This document shows, piece by piece, positions 14,243-24,124 of a DNA stretch of 64,000 bases. Positions within the stretch are counted from its first letter, which is position 1. Every line of letters begins with the position of its first letter. The notes under the pieces are model-generated. The model had not been told where the DNA came from. It was given only the letters and a program-made list of their open reading frames with translations, and searched no databases. Location of the stretch: contig CAVNZM010000007.1 in assembly GCA_963693365.1 (NCBI GenBank), positions 186,001 through 250,000 of the forward strand. Reading direction: 5' to 3'. The DNA comes from Amoebidium appalachense (Eukaryota; Ichthyosporea). The position numbers were made by a program, and so were the translations under genes.

Positions 14243-15151
14243 ATGAGCTTCGCGCGCTACAACAGCAGGCCCGAGGCCTCCCCACCGCGACCTTCTGTCC
14301 CCCGCCGTGCGTCCATGGGCAGTATGGAACTGAGCGACAGTCTGACCAACCTCGCCTGGCTCTCCGCCCTCGGCTCAAACACAAACACAAACACGGCTCC
14401 AACGCGCTCACCTGGCGAGTACAAGGGCTCAGATGCACGCCCTCCCTTCAGCTACGCGTCTCTCATCACCAAGGCGCTCCTCTCTTCAAACAATGGCACG
14501 CTCACCTTTAACGACCTGTGCGAGTGGATAGCAACACACTTCCCCTTCTACCGTATGGCAGACCCGTCATGGCAAACGGCGGTTCGACACGCGCTTTCTT
14601 TAAACAAATGCTTCCGCCGGGTATCCACACCCCACGCCAAGCCACTACTCGACGATCGTTCGAGCCTTTGGGCGTTAACGGAAGAAGCACGGGAGGCAGT
14701 CTCCTGCGAACCCGGCCCGGCCCGTGGGCGCAACTTGAAAAAGGCTCTGCGGAGGGCCTCCTACACGTCCTCCTCCACACCCATTTTGCCAACAAATCCC
14801 ATGTTTTCATGGCACAACTCCATGCATAGCCCACAACAGCACAGCGCACTGCCCAGCCCCCTCCTTGCCAACACCCCACGATCTCTCAGTGTGGCTTCTG
14901 TGTCGACGGCCGGGAGCAACCTCTCTCCCTCCCTCGAGCTTAGTTTTGGTGGGCAGGACATGGACGGGTGCCTGTCTGACCCCCTCATATACTCTCTCTT
15001 GCATTCTATCAGTGCAGATGCAATGCCTGTGTTTAGGTCATACTCGTACACGCCACACTCGCCCCTAGACACGCTCCTGGACGGCCAGGTTGACCTGGAC
15101 TCGCTTCTTGCCGATGCATATTTGGCCACGCCCGATGACTGGGCTGTTTAA
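14243..15151 (+). CDS. Forkhead-domain transcription factor (intronless)
   Basis: 302 residues in a single open frame. The forkhead domain spans about residues 66-149: RPPFSYASLI opens helix 1, LCEWIATHFPFYR forms helix 2 and the turn, and SWQTAVRHALSLNKCFRRV is recognition helix 3, followed by a wing with SSLWAL. A short polar N-terminus and a Ser/Pro-rich C-terminus flank it. The acidic/hydrophobic tail near residues 270-302 (LLDGQVDLDSLLADAYL) resembles an activation segment. The base-contacting position that is usually Asn in the NSIRHNLSL core is Thr112 here, while the contacting His116 is kept. The family binds DNA as a monomer in the nucleus. The subgroup cannot be assigned by eye. The ATG at 14243 is preceded by aaa and no earlier in-frame ATG is apparent. 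Confidence 0.93.
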   Translation: MSFARYNSRPEASPPRPSVPRRASMGSMELSDSLTNLAWLSALGSNTNTNTAPTRSPGEYKGSDARPPFSYASLITKALLSSNNGTLTFNDLCEWIATHFPFYRMADPSWQTAVRHALSLNKCFRRVSTPHAKPLLDDRSSLWALTEEAREAVSCEPGPARGRNLKKALRRASYTSSSTPILPTNPMFSWHNSMHSPQQHSALPSPLLANTPRSLSVASVSTAGSNLSPSLELSFGGQDMDGCLSDPLIYSLLHSISADAMPVFRSYSYTPHSPLDTLLDGQVDLDSLLADAYLATPDDWAV

Positions 15152-15348
15152 CATTTTGCGAATGACTTCTGAATGCTATGGCCCCGTGCCCTTTCTAAAT
15201 CATGATCCTAGTAACATGTACTTTCTTCTGTTTGCACATAGTGGCTGGTACTGTGCGCCTGCCTTGGGACCCCAGCAGTGCTGGCCCAAGGCGTCGGCTG
15301 CCTCCAAATACAATTCTGTTGCCCCCACACTCTATCTGCCGTGCCCCC

Positions 15349-15488
15349 GAGGATGGGCTCTGCTTATGACGCATACTGTGCGCATGGCTGATGCTGCATA
15401 CTTGAATGTTTGCCTTTGCATGTGTCCTGCATCATGCTTCTCATCGTCTATGCGTACTTCGTACTGTGTTCCGCATTCAAACCCCCCC
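15349..15488 (+). mobile_element. Dispersed poly(C)-tailed element, copy A (5'-truncated)
   Basis: About 137 bp identical to the body of copy B at 15801. It begins at GAGGATGGGCTCTGCTTATG and ends with TACTTCGTACT, then GCATTCAAAC and a short C run. No coding capacity. Orientation is taken from the C tail. Confidence 0.75.
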
Positions 15489-15685
15489 TGTCTTCTTTCA
15501 GAGGTGTCCTTTCAGGACAGACCACTGTGTGGAGACATCTTTACTTCCATGCAACCGGGCATGGTTGCTCTGTGTCGTGCATCTGTAAGCACATACGCGT
15601 TTGTCGCTGCACTGCATTAGTTTGCACACACATCTTCACCGTTTTGCTCACCTTGCTTGCATAAGCAACCCTGCTCGTCTTTGAT

Positions 15686-15960
15686 CAAGACGGGTTGACC
15701 CACCCAAGTTCAGTTGATGCTGCTGTCTGAGTTGGAGCGTCGTATATACGCGGGCTAAGGGGTCGAAACTCAGACGCAATTGATGACTTGGGCCCTCCCT
15801 GAGGATGGGCTCTGCTTATGACGCATACTGTGCGCATGGCTGATGCTGCATACTTGAATGTTTGCCTTTGCATGTGTCCTGCATCATGCTTCTCATCGTC
15901 TATGCGTACTTCGTACTGTGTTCCGCATTCAAACCCCCCCCCCCCCCCCCCCCCCCCCCC
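15686..15960 (+). mobile_element. Dispersed poly(C)-tailed element, copy B (longest, tRNA-like head)
   Basis: The longest copy. Its body (15801-15940) matches copy A and is followed by about 29 C. Upstream are a sequence close to a Pol III A box (TGTCTGAGTTGG, 15724-15735) and a B-box-like GGTCGAAACTC (15761-15771), spaced as in tRNA-derived SINEs. The segment TGATGACTTGGGCCCTCCCT at 15781-15800 is also found in variant form in the copies at 30075 and 31091. The 5' boundary is approximate and the SINE interpretation is inference. Confidence 0.6.
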
Positions 15961-16384
15961 AGCCCGCCCCCCACCCCATGGCCAACTTCTACTCCGCCTC
16001 GCTCCCCCCCATCCTGTTCTCCCCTTCCCCCCTGCCCCCTCCCGGCTTCTCCTCCAGACACCCCCTTCCCCCTTCCCCTCCCCTCTTCATGTTCAAGCTG
16101 CAGACATATTGTCCGGGAGAGTGTAGCCCTGGTTTGAACAACACAGGGTCCCTCGTGATGTCTCAGTTCGATGGCCTATGTCTCTATAGGGTTGCTACGC
16201 CTCAGAAGGTTCTTTTTGTAGTAAACAATGCAGCATTATCTACGTGTCAGTCACATGTTGCCCTGCCCAATATAGCACTAGGCCAGGCACAATCGTTATA
16301 TTGATGACCCAAAAGATGAACACGAACTTCCATGTAGGAGCCAACATATGCACAGAGGACCTCTATATATATATAGATATTGTG

Positions 16385-16563
16385 GGGGGAAGTTGGGGGA
16401 GGGGGGAGGGGGGAGGGGAGGGGGGGTGAAAACAGCAAATCCTCTTTAAGTGTGTGTGTATGTTTGGGGGGGGGGGGGGGGGGGGGGGGGGGGAGTGGGG
16501 GGGGAGGAGGGGGATAACAGCATGCTCTTTTTCAAATTTTTGTGTGTGTGTATGTGTGTTGGT

Positions 16564-16601
<38 letters not shown>

Positions 16602-16695
16602 GGGGGTGATAACAGCAAACCCTTAACACGTGTGTGTGTCATGTGTGTATGGTGGTGGTAGTGGTGGGGGGGGGGGGGGGGGGGGGGCCGAGAAA

Positions 16696-16726
<31 letters not shown>

Positions 16727-17041
16727 ACGGGGGGGAGAGCTCGAGAGGCCGGAGGGGGGGCCCGGGGGAAGGGGGGGGGTGGGGGGAGGAGAGGGTGGGA
16801 ACAGCAGGCCCCTTTCATTTGTTGCTGCAAGATTTTTTACGTCTGGTATTTTTTTTTTTCTTTTTTTTTGGGGGGGGGGGGGGGGGGGAGGGGGTGGAAG
16901 CCTTGAGGGGGAGGGGGGATGGGGAGGGAGGGGGAGGGGGGGATGGGGAGGGAGGGGGAGGGGGGGGGAAGGATGCATATATGGGGGCCCCTTTCATTTG
17001 TTGCTGCAAGATTTTTTACGTCTGGTATTTTTTTTTTTCTT

Positions 17042-17072
<31 letters not shown>

Positions 17073-17130
17073 AAGCCTTGAGGGGGAGGGGGGATGGGGA
17101 GGGGAGGGGGGGGGGGGGGGGGGGGGGAAG
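16385..17130. repeat. Diverged tandem array of G-run units
   Basis: Units start with a long G run, pass through AACAGCA (about 16431, 16515, 16610 and 16799) and then T/GT-rich DNA. Two units of about 180 bp (16806-16985 and 16986-17130) share CCCCTTTCATTTGTTGCTGC, a T run and a G run. Confidence 0.8.
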
Positions 17131-17236
17131 CCTCGAGAAAAGGAGGATGAGGGAACGTTTACGTAAGATGAAAGAAGGAATGGAGAAAGATTGAATGCAT
17201 GTAGTCGTCTATGTGCGCCGGTTTGGTGGTGGTGTT

Positions 17237-17249
17237 TCTTTTTTTTTTT

Positions 17250-17280
<31 letters not shown>

Positions 17281-17286
17281 GGGGGG
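17237..17286. repeat. T run joined to G run
   Basis: About 22 T followed by about 27 G, one of several T-to-G composite homopolymers. Confidence 0.9.
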
Positions 17287-17396
17287 TTTCCACTATTTGC
17301 ATGCCGGGACGACCCACTCCATTCGATGTATGGCAGGTTTTAGTGATTCAAAATTGACCACGAAAGGTGAATGGTGTTTGGGGGAGGAGGGGGGCG

Positions 17397-17428
<32 letters not shown>

Positions 17429-17687
17429 GAGGGGGGGGGGGGGGGGGGGGGGGCTGGGCATGGGCATGGTAAGGTTGTGCATGTGTTTGAAATTACAATA
17501 TGAATGAGCTGGCGTGTGTGGTTACTACAAGAGCTAATCACACTGATCGAATGGTTCCCAAATCTTCTGTTTTATGTCAACCCGAGGCCATCTCCACTCA
17601 CACCCACACGAGGACAGCCCAAATTGTGGCAAAATGATCCCCCGTCCGATCACAACCACCACTCACCCCACCACCACCACCATTCCG

Positions 17688-17729
<42 letters not shown>

Positions 17730-18204
17730 CTCCTTCTCCCTCCCTCCCTCCAGTGGCATTTAGGTCATACACTCTCCGGCGCAGGCCCGTTCACTGCAGA
17801 ATACAAACAGTTTCAACACGTCACAGCTATTGCATAATCAATCTCTCAAGTGCCTTTGCCCGACATATGAGACCAACCGTGAGCGGGAAGAAGTTTTGGG
17901 ATAGCCCCTGAGGTTTATTTACAGGTTGCACACGTATCGGACATTCACGCATATATTGATAAAAAGTGACAGTCATCAAAAAACTAAAACTTGAGTGTTG
18001 CATTTCTTTGGCGCCTTCGCAATTCGAACGTAAGTGCGTCTATGTACAAGTATGAGCATATCCACAACCGGTTATATCTCTCGGATGAAATGGTATTAGA
18101 AAAGGATATACGAAATGGAGATTTTCACTTACAAGAGTCACATAGCATACCTGATAATATATCCAAAACTCCAGGGCAAGAAATTCGGGGTGATATAAGA
18201 AATT

Positions 18205-18455
18205 TCAAGCCCCCGAATGGTCCCGGGCAGATGGCAAATCCTCATCCCACGCAAAGAAATCGCACGCCTTGGAGTTGCACTGCCAAAAATAGCGCCCGTG
18301 ATTCTTGCCCAATCGGAACACGGGTTTGAGAATGCATCCGTCACCGCACCTGCACTTGGGTTGCCCTTTTTGGTATTCGGGTCGGATTCGACGGAAAGTC
18401 AGGTTGACCCGAACCGACCCACTAAGGGGGTGCACCGGAAATGACTTCTCGGGAG

Positions 18456-18501
<46 letters not shown>

Positions 18502-18621
18502 AGTGTGTGTGTGTGTGAGTGTGCACATGTGTATGTGTACAGTGCGTGTGTGTGTGTGTGCACATGTGTGTGCACATGTGTGTGTGTGTGCACATGTGTG
18601 TGCACATGTGTGTGTGTGTGC

Positions 18622-18663
<42 letters not shown>

Positions 18664-19314
18664 ACATGTGTGTGTGTGTGTGTGTGTGTGTGTCTGTGAC
18701 GTGTGCGTGTGTGTGTGTGTGTGTGGGGGGGGAGGGGGGGGGGGGGGGGGGGGGGGATAGGCTGGTATTCAGACATGCGAAATTGTTTCCACAGAGACAG
18801 GGTGTGAACCTCTTGTGTTGGGGGCTAAACAAAAAACTGAAGTAAATTTAGTCACACAAAGCAAAAAGATAATCAGATGGATATAATTAAATGAACACCC
18901 ATTAAGGTTAGGTTAGGGAATTTTGCATGAGAGGGAAAAAGGAGAAACGGAAGCAACCTTGTGTGTGTGCACACGTGGATGTGCCGATGTGTGTGCAAGT
19001 GTGTGCGCGTGTGCGTGTGTGTGTGAATTTTTTCCGGGGGGGGGGGGGGGGGGGGGGGGGGATTCACACATCATGCTTCCATTTTTCCTGGCAGGGGGGC
19101 CACATGACAAGAAGCGTATTGTGGGGCAGCTGCACCCCATAGGTCTGGATCCGTGACTTCTGATTGGTTGAGGAGGCATCCAATCGTGGTTTCTTATTGG
19201 GCGATGGGGTGAGATCACTTTCCATGACCTCTTCTGATTGGTCCGTGGCTGCTCGTAGGCGGAAGGTACGGCATGCACCCAGCGAGAGAGAGGCTATGGT
19301 TGGCAGTGGCCCTA

Positions 19315-19380
<66 letters not shown>

Positions 19381-20693
19381 CGCAAGTTTACGTATGCTAG
19401 GGGTGGGATGGGGTTGGGGGCTGAGGGGAAGGGGGGAGGGGGGGGGGGGGGGGGGTGGCCATGTAGGTTTGGGTGAAAGGAAACAGACGGGGAACAGAAG
19501 TGCAGCGTTGCAATTGGCATTTACAGTGGACACAAGACACACGGCATGTTTGATCTGAAGGTGTATCAAGAAGCGAGCGAGGGTTCAAAATAGACTACGT
19601 ACCCCGTTAGACTACTGTATTTAGCTGACTGCGGGTTGGCTTTCAATCTGAAATGACGTCACAGTTTTTATTACCCGTTATGGTAGTAAAAGTGTGACGT
19701 CATTTCAGATTGAAAGCCGGCCAGCAGTCAGGCTAATCTCAGTAGTCTGCCGGGGTACGTTGTCTGTTTGAACCCTTAGTCGATTACGTCCACTCCACCC
19801 AATTTCAGCAGTGGGTTTTGGGTGACTCGGCATATGAGGGATGTGTGGCGGGTGACCCGATAGATGAAAACGTAACTGCAACAGTGGCACTAGTCCTAAT
19901 GTGTGTTATTCGATTCTTAGAGAAATGAGTATCATGCGGATGTTGTTGGTTATGGGTTGGTGTATTGCTGGGTGAAAGGGTTGGTGGTGGTGGCGGTGGT
20001 GGTGGTGGTTTTGTTGTTGTTGGGGGGAAGGGGGGGGGGGGGAGGGGGGCACAAGAGCAATGCAAGCGGCATCGCGGAATGCTGTAGGCTTTTTTTGGCC
20101 CTTCCTTTCCTGGGTTGGGATGAGGGGGGGGGGATTACATAGTGCGAAGTACACATGCATGACGGACAGCACAATGCAGATTGCAGACCACACATAGAGC
20201 TTTCTGCAGCATAAACAGAGCCCATCGTGGTGTTTGTGTGTGTGTTGGGGGGGGGGGGGGGGGGGGGGGGGGGAGGGGGTTCTTACTATCTAGTCTGTCC
20301 GAATGCCACCCCGATGCATCCGAGCCTGACCGGTAGACATTCACCACAACGTAATTTGCATCCCACCCGCTATGGTGCCCCCCCTCACCACCGGCCACAC
20401 TTGCATACGACCCCCACATGTCCTCAACTTTCCGTGTCACGATATCGCGTGCACGTGCAATAAGCTCTATAAGTGGGGCATATGTCTGATCATCGGCCGG
20501 GCTAGTATCCCCCTCCATATCCATGTATGGTTCGTCGTGGCTATTTTCTATTGGTGAATCTGGGTGGGTGGCTGCTGATTGGCTCGGCAGATGGAAGCAG
20601 TGGGTGAGGCGGGGGGACACAATCTGTCGGTGCCACACAACCCTCTCGCTCCGCTGTGGCCCATCACCCCCAGTCAACAATCATCCCCATCCC

Positions 20694-20727
<34 letters not shown>

Positions 20728-20962
20728 ACAAAAAAAAACCCTCCTCTCTCTCTTTTTCTATTTACACACAACACACGCCATAGCGCATCCCCTCCGATGC
20801 TTTCATAAACATGGTTTTCTCCCAACCCACCCAATCCGGCAAGCAGATACATCAAGAAAGCACATGTTCCTACATGCACACTAGAACCAACGCCTTTGCA
20901 CCCGAGCAGCCACCAAACGGTCCTTTGCCAACATTTCTTGGCGCTGACCTCCCCTTCTCCCC

Positions 20963-20993
<31 letters not shown>

Positions 20994-21334
20994 ATACACA
21001 CCCCTCGCCCTCGCCCTCCCCCCCCCCCCTCCCCCCCCCCCCCCCCGGCCCCCCCCCTTCTCCCCCCCCCCCTCCCCCTCTCCGAGCTCCCTTCTCCCCC
21101 CTCCCCCCCACCCACCCACCCACCCACCCACCCACACACATACAAAAAAAAAAAAAAAAGAAAGAAAAAAAAAAGAAAAATAAAGAAAAGCCACCCATTA
21201 AAAAACCACCCAACTCTTCCTTGTTGTTGCAACTCGTGCAAATAATAATAAGAATTCTCTATCCTCCCCCTAGCCACGCCATCTTCCCAGACGACCACCA
21301 ACTGAAATCCCCATCCCCCCCCCTCCCCCCCCCC

Positions 21335-21365
<31 letters not shown>

Positions 21366-22092
21366 ACCTGCCAGCCCTTTGCAGCATCCAGCAGAGCAGC
21401 CAATAGCTGGTCGGCAAAGTCACGTGGCAGTGTGTCCGTTGCCATGCTGCAGGGCACATGATTGGCCAATTCACTGGGAGGAATGTTGTGCCGCTGACCC
21501 GTGGGGGTGATGTGGTAGACGGTGGGTCGGGGGGTGGGGAAGGGGGGTCTGGGTGTGTGTCTGCAAGGGGGATGGGGGGGGGGAGGGGGGGGGGGGGAGG
21601 AGGGGTGTGTATTAGTGTGAGAGTGGGGAAAAGAGTGGAAAAGACGGAAGGGTTGCATGCGCATAGTGGGGTCGACAAGCAAGAGGAGAAAAAGTGGCTT
21701 TTTCCTTTTTTCCTTTTCTTCTTTTTTTGGTGTGTGTGAACGTGCCGGTATGTATTGCATGAGTGTGTGCCTGCGTGTTGGTGTCCGTGTTTGTATGTTG
21801 CCAGAATGAGCAGATGGATTCCGTGAGAACGGCATAGATGATTCTAAACACGTGCACATTCACAACAGAAATAGAACATCTTGCTTTGGGCACATGCCCC
21901 CTTGTCCCCCCCCCCCCCCCCCCCCCCCCTCCCCCCTTCCCCCCCCTTGTCATGCACACACCCAACCATGGCCTAAACAACTTAATCAAGGTCAACCTTG
22001 AGAACGCACTGTCACCTTTTGCCCTTACTTGCCATGGTATACATTTTGGCTCCTACCCCCCCCCCCCCCCCCCCCCCCCCCCCTTTTTTTTT

Positions 22093-22131
<39 letters not shown>

Positions 22132-24124
22132 GCTTTGGTTATGCCACCTCTGTCCTCACTAGCTCCACTCTTCTTTCGGCATACAATAACAAGTAAACGT
22201 AAACATTCACCCCCCCCCCCTCCGCCCCACCCCTCTCCCCTTCTTCTTCCCCTACCCATTCCGCTCCCCTCCCTTTTCCCCTCCCAACCCCAACTCTCGG
22301 CCCTACCCTCATATCCTAACCCCCCTCCACCCAAACCCATTGGCCCTACCCTCATATCCTAACCCCCCTCCACCCAAACCCATTGGCCCCCCAACACCCA
22401 GCATTCCACACACACGTCTTGAACGGGAGGTACCTTCGTTTCCTGTTTTCATTTTTGGCGCCAAAAACGAAACAATTGAACTCTGTCTCCGTCCCTCCCC
22501 CTCCTTTCTGTGATCGATCGAGAAGGTTACAGAAGGATATCCCATCTAACCCCATCACACAATCAACCCCCCCCCCCCCCCCCCCTCCCCCCCCCCCCCC
22601 CCCCCCCCCACCACACACACACCCCCTCCCCCACCGCCACACACACACACACACCCACACACATGCACACATGCAAAGAAAAATAGACAGGAAACACACA
22701 CCCATGTACACAGGCACGTACACAGACTGTTTTGCTTGTGTTGTGGGCGGTAGGTATCTCTTTCCGGCCAGTGATGCAAGCACATGATGTTTAATGTATG
22801 AATGAGGCAGCTTCTAGAATCAGACCATATGTATGCGTCCTTATAAACCCTAACCTCTCAACTTATCCCCTTCCCCTACCACATCACCCCCCCCCCCCCC
22901 CCCCCCCTTCCCCTTCACCCCACCTCCCTTCTCCCTCCCCCCTCTCTTGCCCTCACCTAACCTGTCCACATCCCTGAAGAAAAAAGAGGGAAACTTAAAA
23001 ATGAGAAAGTAGTGAAAACCGCTGGGTTTGGCGTTGCGTGGTGGGTGTGCCTGTGTCTGTTTGCATATCTTCTTGACTCTGTGTGTATGTGTGCGTGCTT
23101 TAATTGTTTATCTACGGGGGGAGAAATTCGACATCAAATTTTCTGTCTGCACTTGGGTGCAACATACAGCCACCCTCTATCGGGGAAATCGTAAGACGAG
23201 GGAGAATGGGACCGGAAGGGGGGGGGGGGGGGGTAGTGCCTTACTTGTGGTTTGTGGTTGGTTTTTGGAGATGGGAATTGCATGCAGCCTCCACGTCACC
23301 CTTTGCAGCAGAAAGGAGGGTGGAGAGCTCAGTGTCTGTGGGGTCATCCCCTGAAAGGAGAACATCAGGTGAGTTGTGTGGGTGAGAAGCCGGGGGTTGC
23401 TTCAGTAATCTGATATGCGTGTAGGTGGATGAGTGGGTGGGTGGCGGTGGGCGGGGCGGGCGGAGGGGGGGGGGGGGGGGGGGGGGGGGGATAATAGGTG
23501 GCCGTGTTATTATTTGGCGAGATAATTGAGGGAGTACCCCGAGCAAGAGGGTGAGACTAAGAGCAGCGAGGATGGGGGGCGGGGGGGGGGAGGGGGGAGG
23601 GGGAGGGCGGGGGCGAAGGCTCGTGATTGGTCAGGAGTATAGGTGGTTTGTGAAAGTACAGGCCACGGCCATCTTGAAACAGTTTCAGGATGGCCGTGGT
23701 GTAGGCTGCAGTAAGCAAGTGGGCGATGTGAATGTGTGTACTTGGTGGCGTGCACATCGCTATGGGCAAGAGTGACTCGTTGTGCCTTGAATGTGTGCAG
23801 ACGGCTCTTGTACATATGAAAGAGCAGACGTGTTTTTTCGTGTTGAGCGTACGCGCGCACGTGTTGAAGGGGCACGTGTGTGGTTCTCCGCGAAACTGAA
23901 AAGCTGCACTTAAGAAGCACGTCACCTCTCAATCCACCTTCTTCTCTCACGCCTCCACTCCCCCACCAAGTATCTTTTTCTTCCCCGACCAGTATTTACG
24001 CCCCATCCCCTTCCCCGGTCTCCTTCTCACACCAGTTTGTGCAACCAAGCACACACACATCCCTACCAAGCACGTCGCGCAGGAGAGCAAGCTTCAGCGC
24101 CCATTCCTCCGACTCTGCATCCAT
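18205..24124 (-). CDS. AlkB-type 2OG-Fe(II) dioxygenase with UBA/CUE-like N-terminus and GRF zinc finger (six exons)
   Basis: Predicted nucleic-acid demethylase related to ALKBH2/ALKBH3, acting in the nucleus on alkylated DNA or RNA. Exons (minus strand): 24124-24067, 23350-23245, 21560-21368, 20653-20287, 19317-19070, 18459-18205. All five junctions are GT..AG and phase-consistent, giving 408 residues. Residues 1-54 form a UBA/CUE-like helical module (ALLRDVLG, then AAKGDVEAACNSHL). The catalytic core has ITPTGQR, VSPRLTHCFH, NYVVVNVYRSGSD, the iron ligands HxD at 236-238 (GWHSD), IASLSLGACRTFRLR, the distal ligand His323 (EKWKHD) and the 2-oxoglutarate-binding arginines in VRVNLTFR (341 and 347). 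A GRF finger follows (CRCGDG at 360-365, GRYFWQC, FFAWDED). NKKPRL near residue 287 could be a nuclear signal. Start: gccaccATGG, an excellent Kozak context. Introns carry repeats, and intron 4 holds a foldback. Confidence 0.92.
19581..19775. mobile_element. 195-bp foldback (MITE-like) in AlkB intron 4
   Basis: Arms 19581-19663 and 19693-19775 are near-perfect reverse complements: GGGTTCAAA..ACGTACCCC outside, CTTTCAATCTGAAATGACGT inside. Part of the spacer also pairs, leaving a loop of only a few bases. No coding capacity. In the AlkB pre-mRNA it would form a long hairpin. I cannot define target-site duplications, so calling it a MITE is inference. Confidence 0.7.
20128..20230 (-). mobile_element. 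Dispersed poly(C)-tailed element, diverged minus-strand copy
   Basis: On the minus strand it reads GATGGGCTCTG, a diverged middle, TGTACTTCGCACTATGTAAT and a short C run, parallel to copies A and B. It lies in AlkB intron 4, in the sense orientation of that gene. Confidence 0.6.
22303..22390. repeat. 44-bp tandem duplication in AlkB intron 2
   Basis: Two adjacent copies of a C-rich unit containing CTCATATCCTAACCCCCCTC and CCCATTGGCC. Confidence 0.85.
22452..22467. promoter_or_regulatory. 16-bp palindrome TTTTTGGCGCCAAAAA (E2F-type site)
   Basis: Contains the canonical E2F/DP core TTTGGCGC on both strands. The identical 16-mer occurs at 40548-40563. Here it lies in intron 2 of the AlkB gene, so a regulatory role would be as an intronic element or internal promoter. 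Function is inference from the motif. Confidence 0.4.
23663..23699. other. Short perfect-type hairpin in AlkB intron 1
   Basis: 18-bp arms CCACGGCCATCTTGAAAC and GTTTCAGGATGGCCGTGG with one mismatch and a single-base centre. It could be a palindromic protein-binding site or a small RNA stem. No further evidence. Confidence 0.5.

Larger units (their letters stand above)
15152..18204. other. Intergenic, dispersed-element copies and G-run arrays
   Basis: Contains two copies of the poly(C)-tailed element (annotated separately), a 745-bp array of G-run units (16385-17130), T/G composite runs and a C run at about 17693-17727. The unique part at 17740-18200 includes the 3' flank of the AlkB gene. 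No gene is supported. Confidence 0.5.

Noticed and set aside
13842-14438. 198-codon minus-strand frame
   Set aside because: Antisense to the forkhead gene; its protein has no domain and the sense strand is clearly coding.
15724-15771. A genuine tRNA gene at the A/B-box-like sequences
   Set aside because: No seven-base acceptor stem or anticodon arm can be drawn; at most a tRNA-derived element head.
18902-18918. Telomere-like GGTTA repeats
   Set aside because: Only two units, in AlkB intron 5; not an array.
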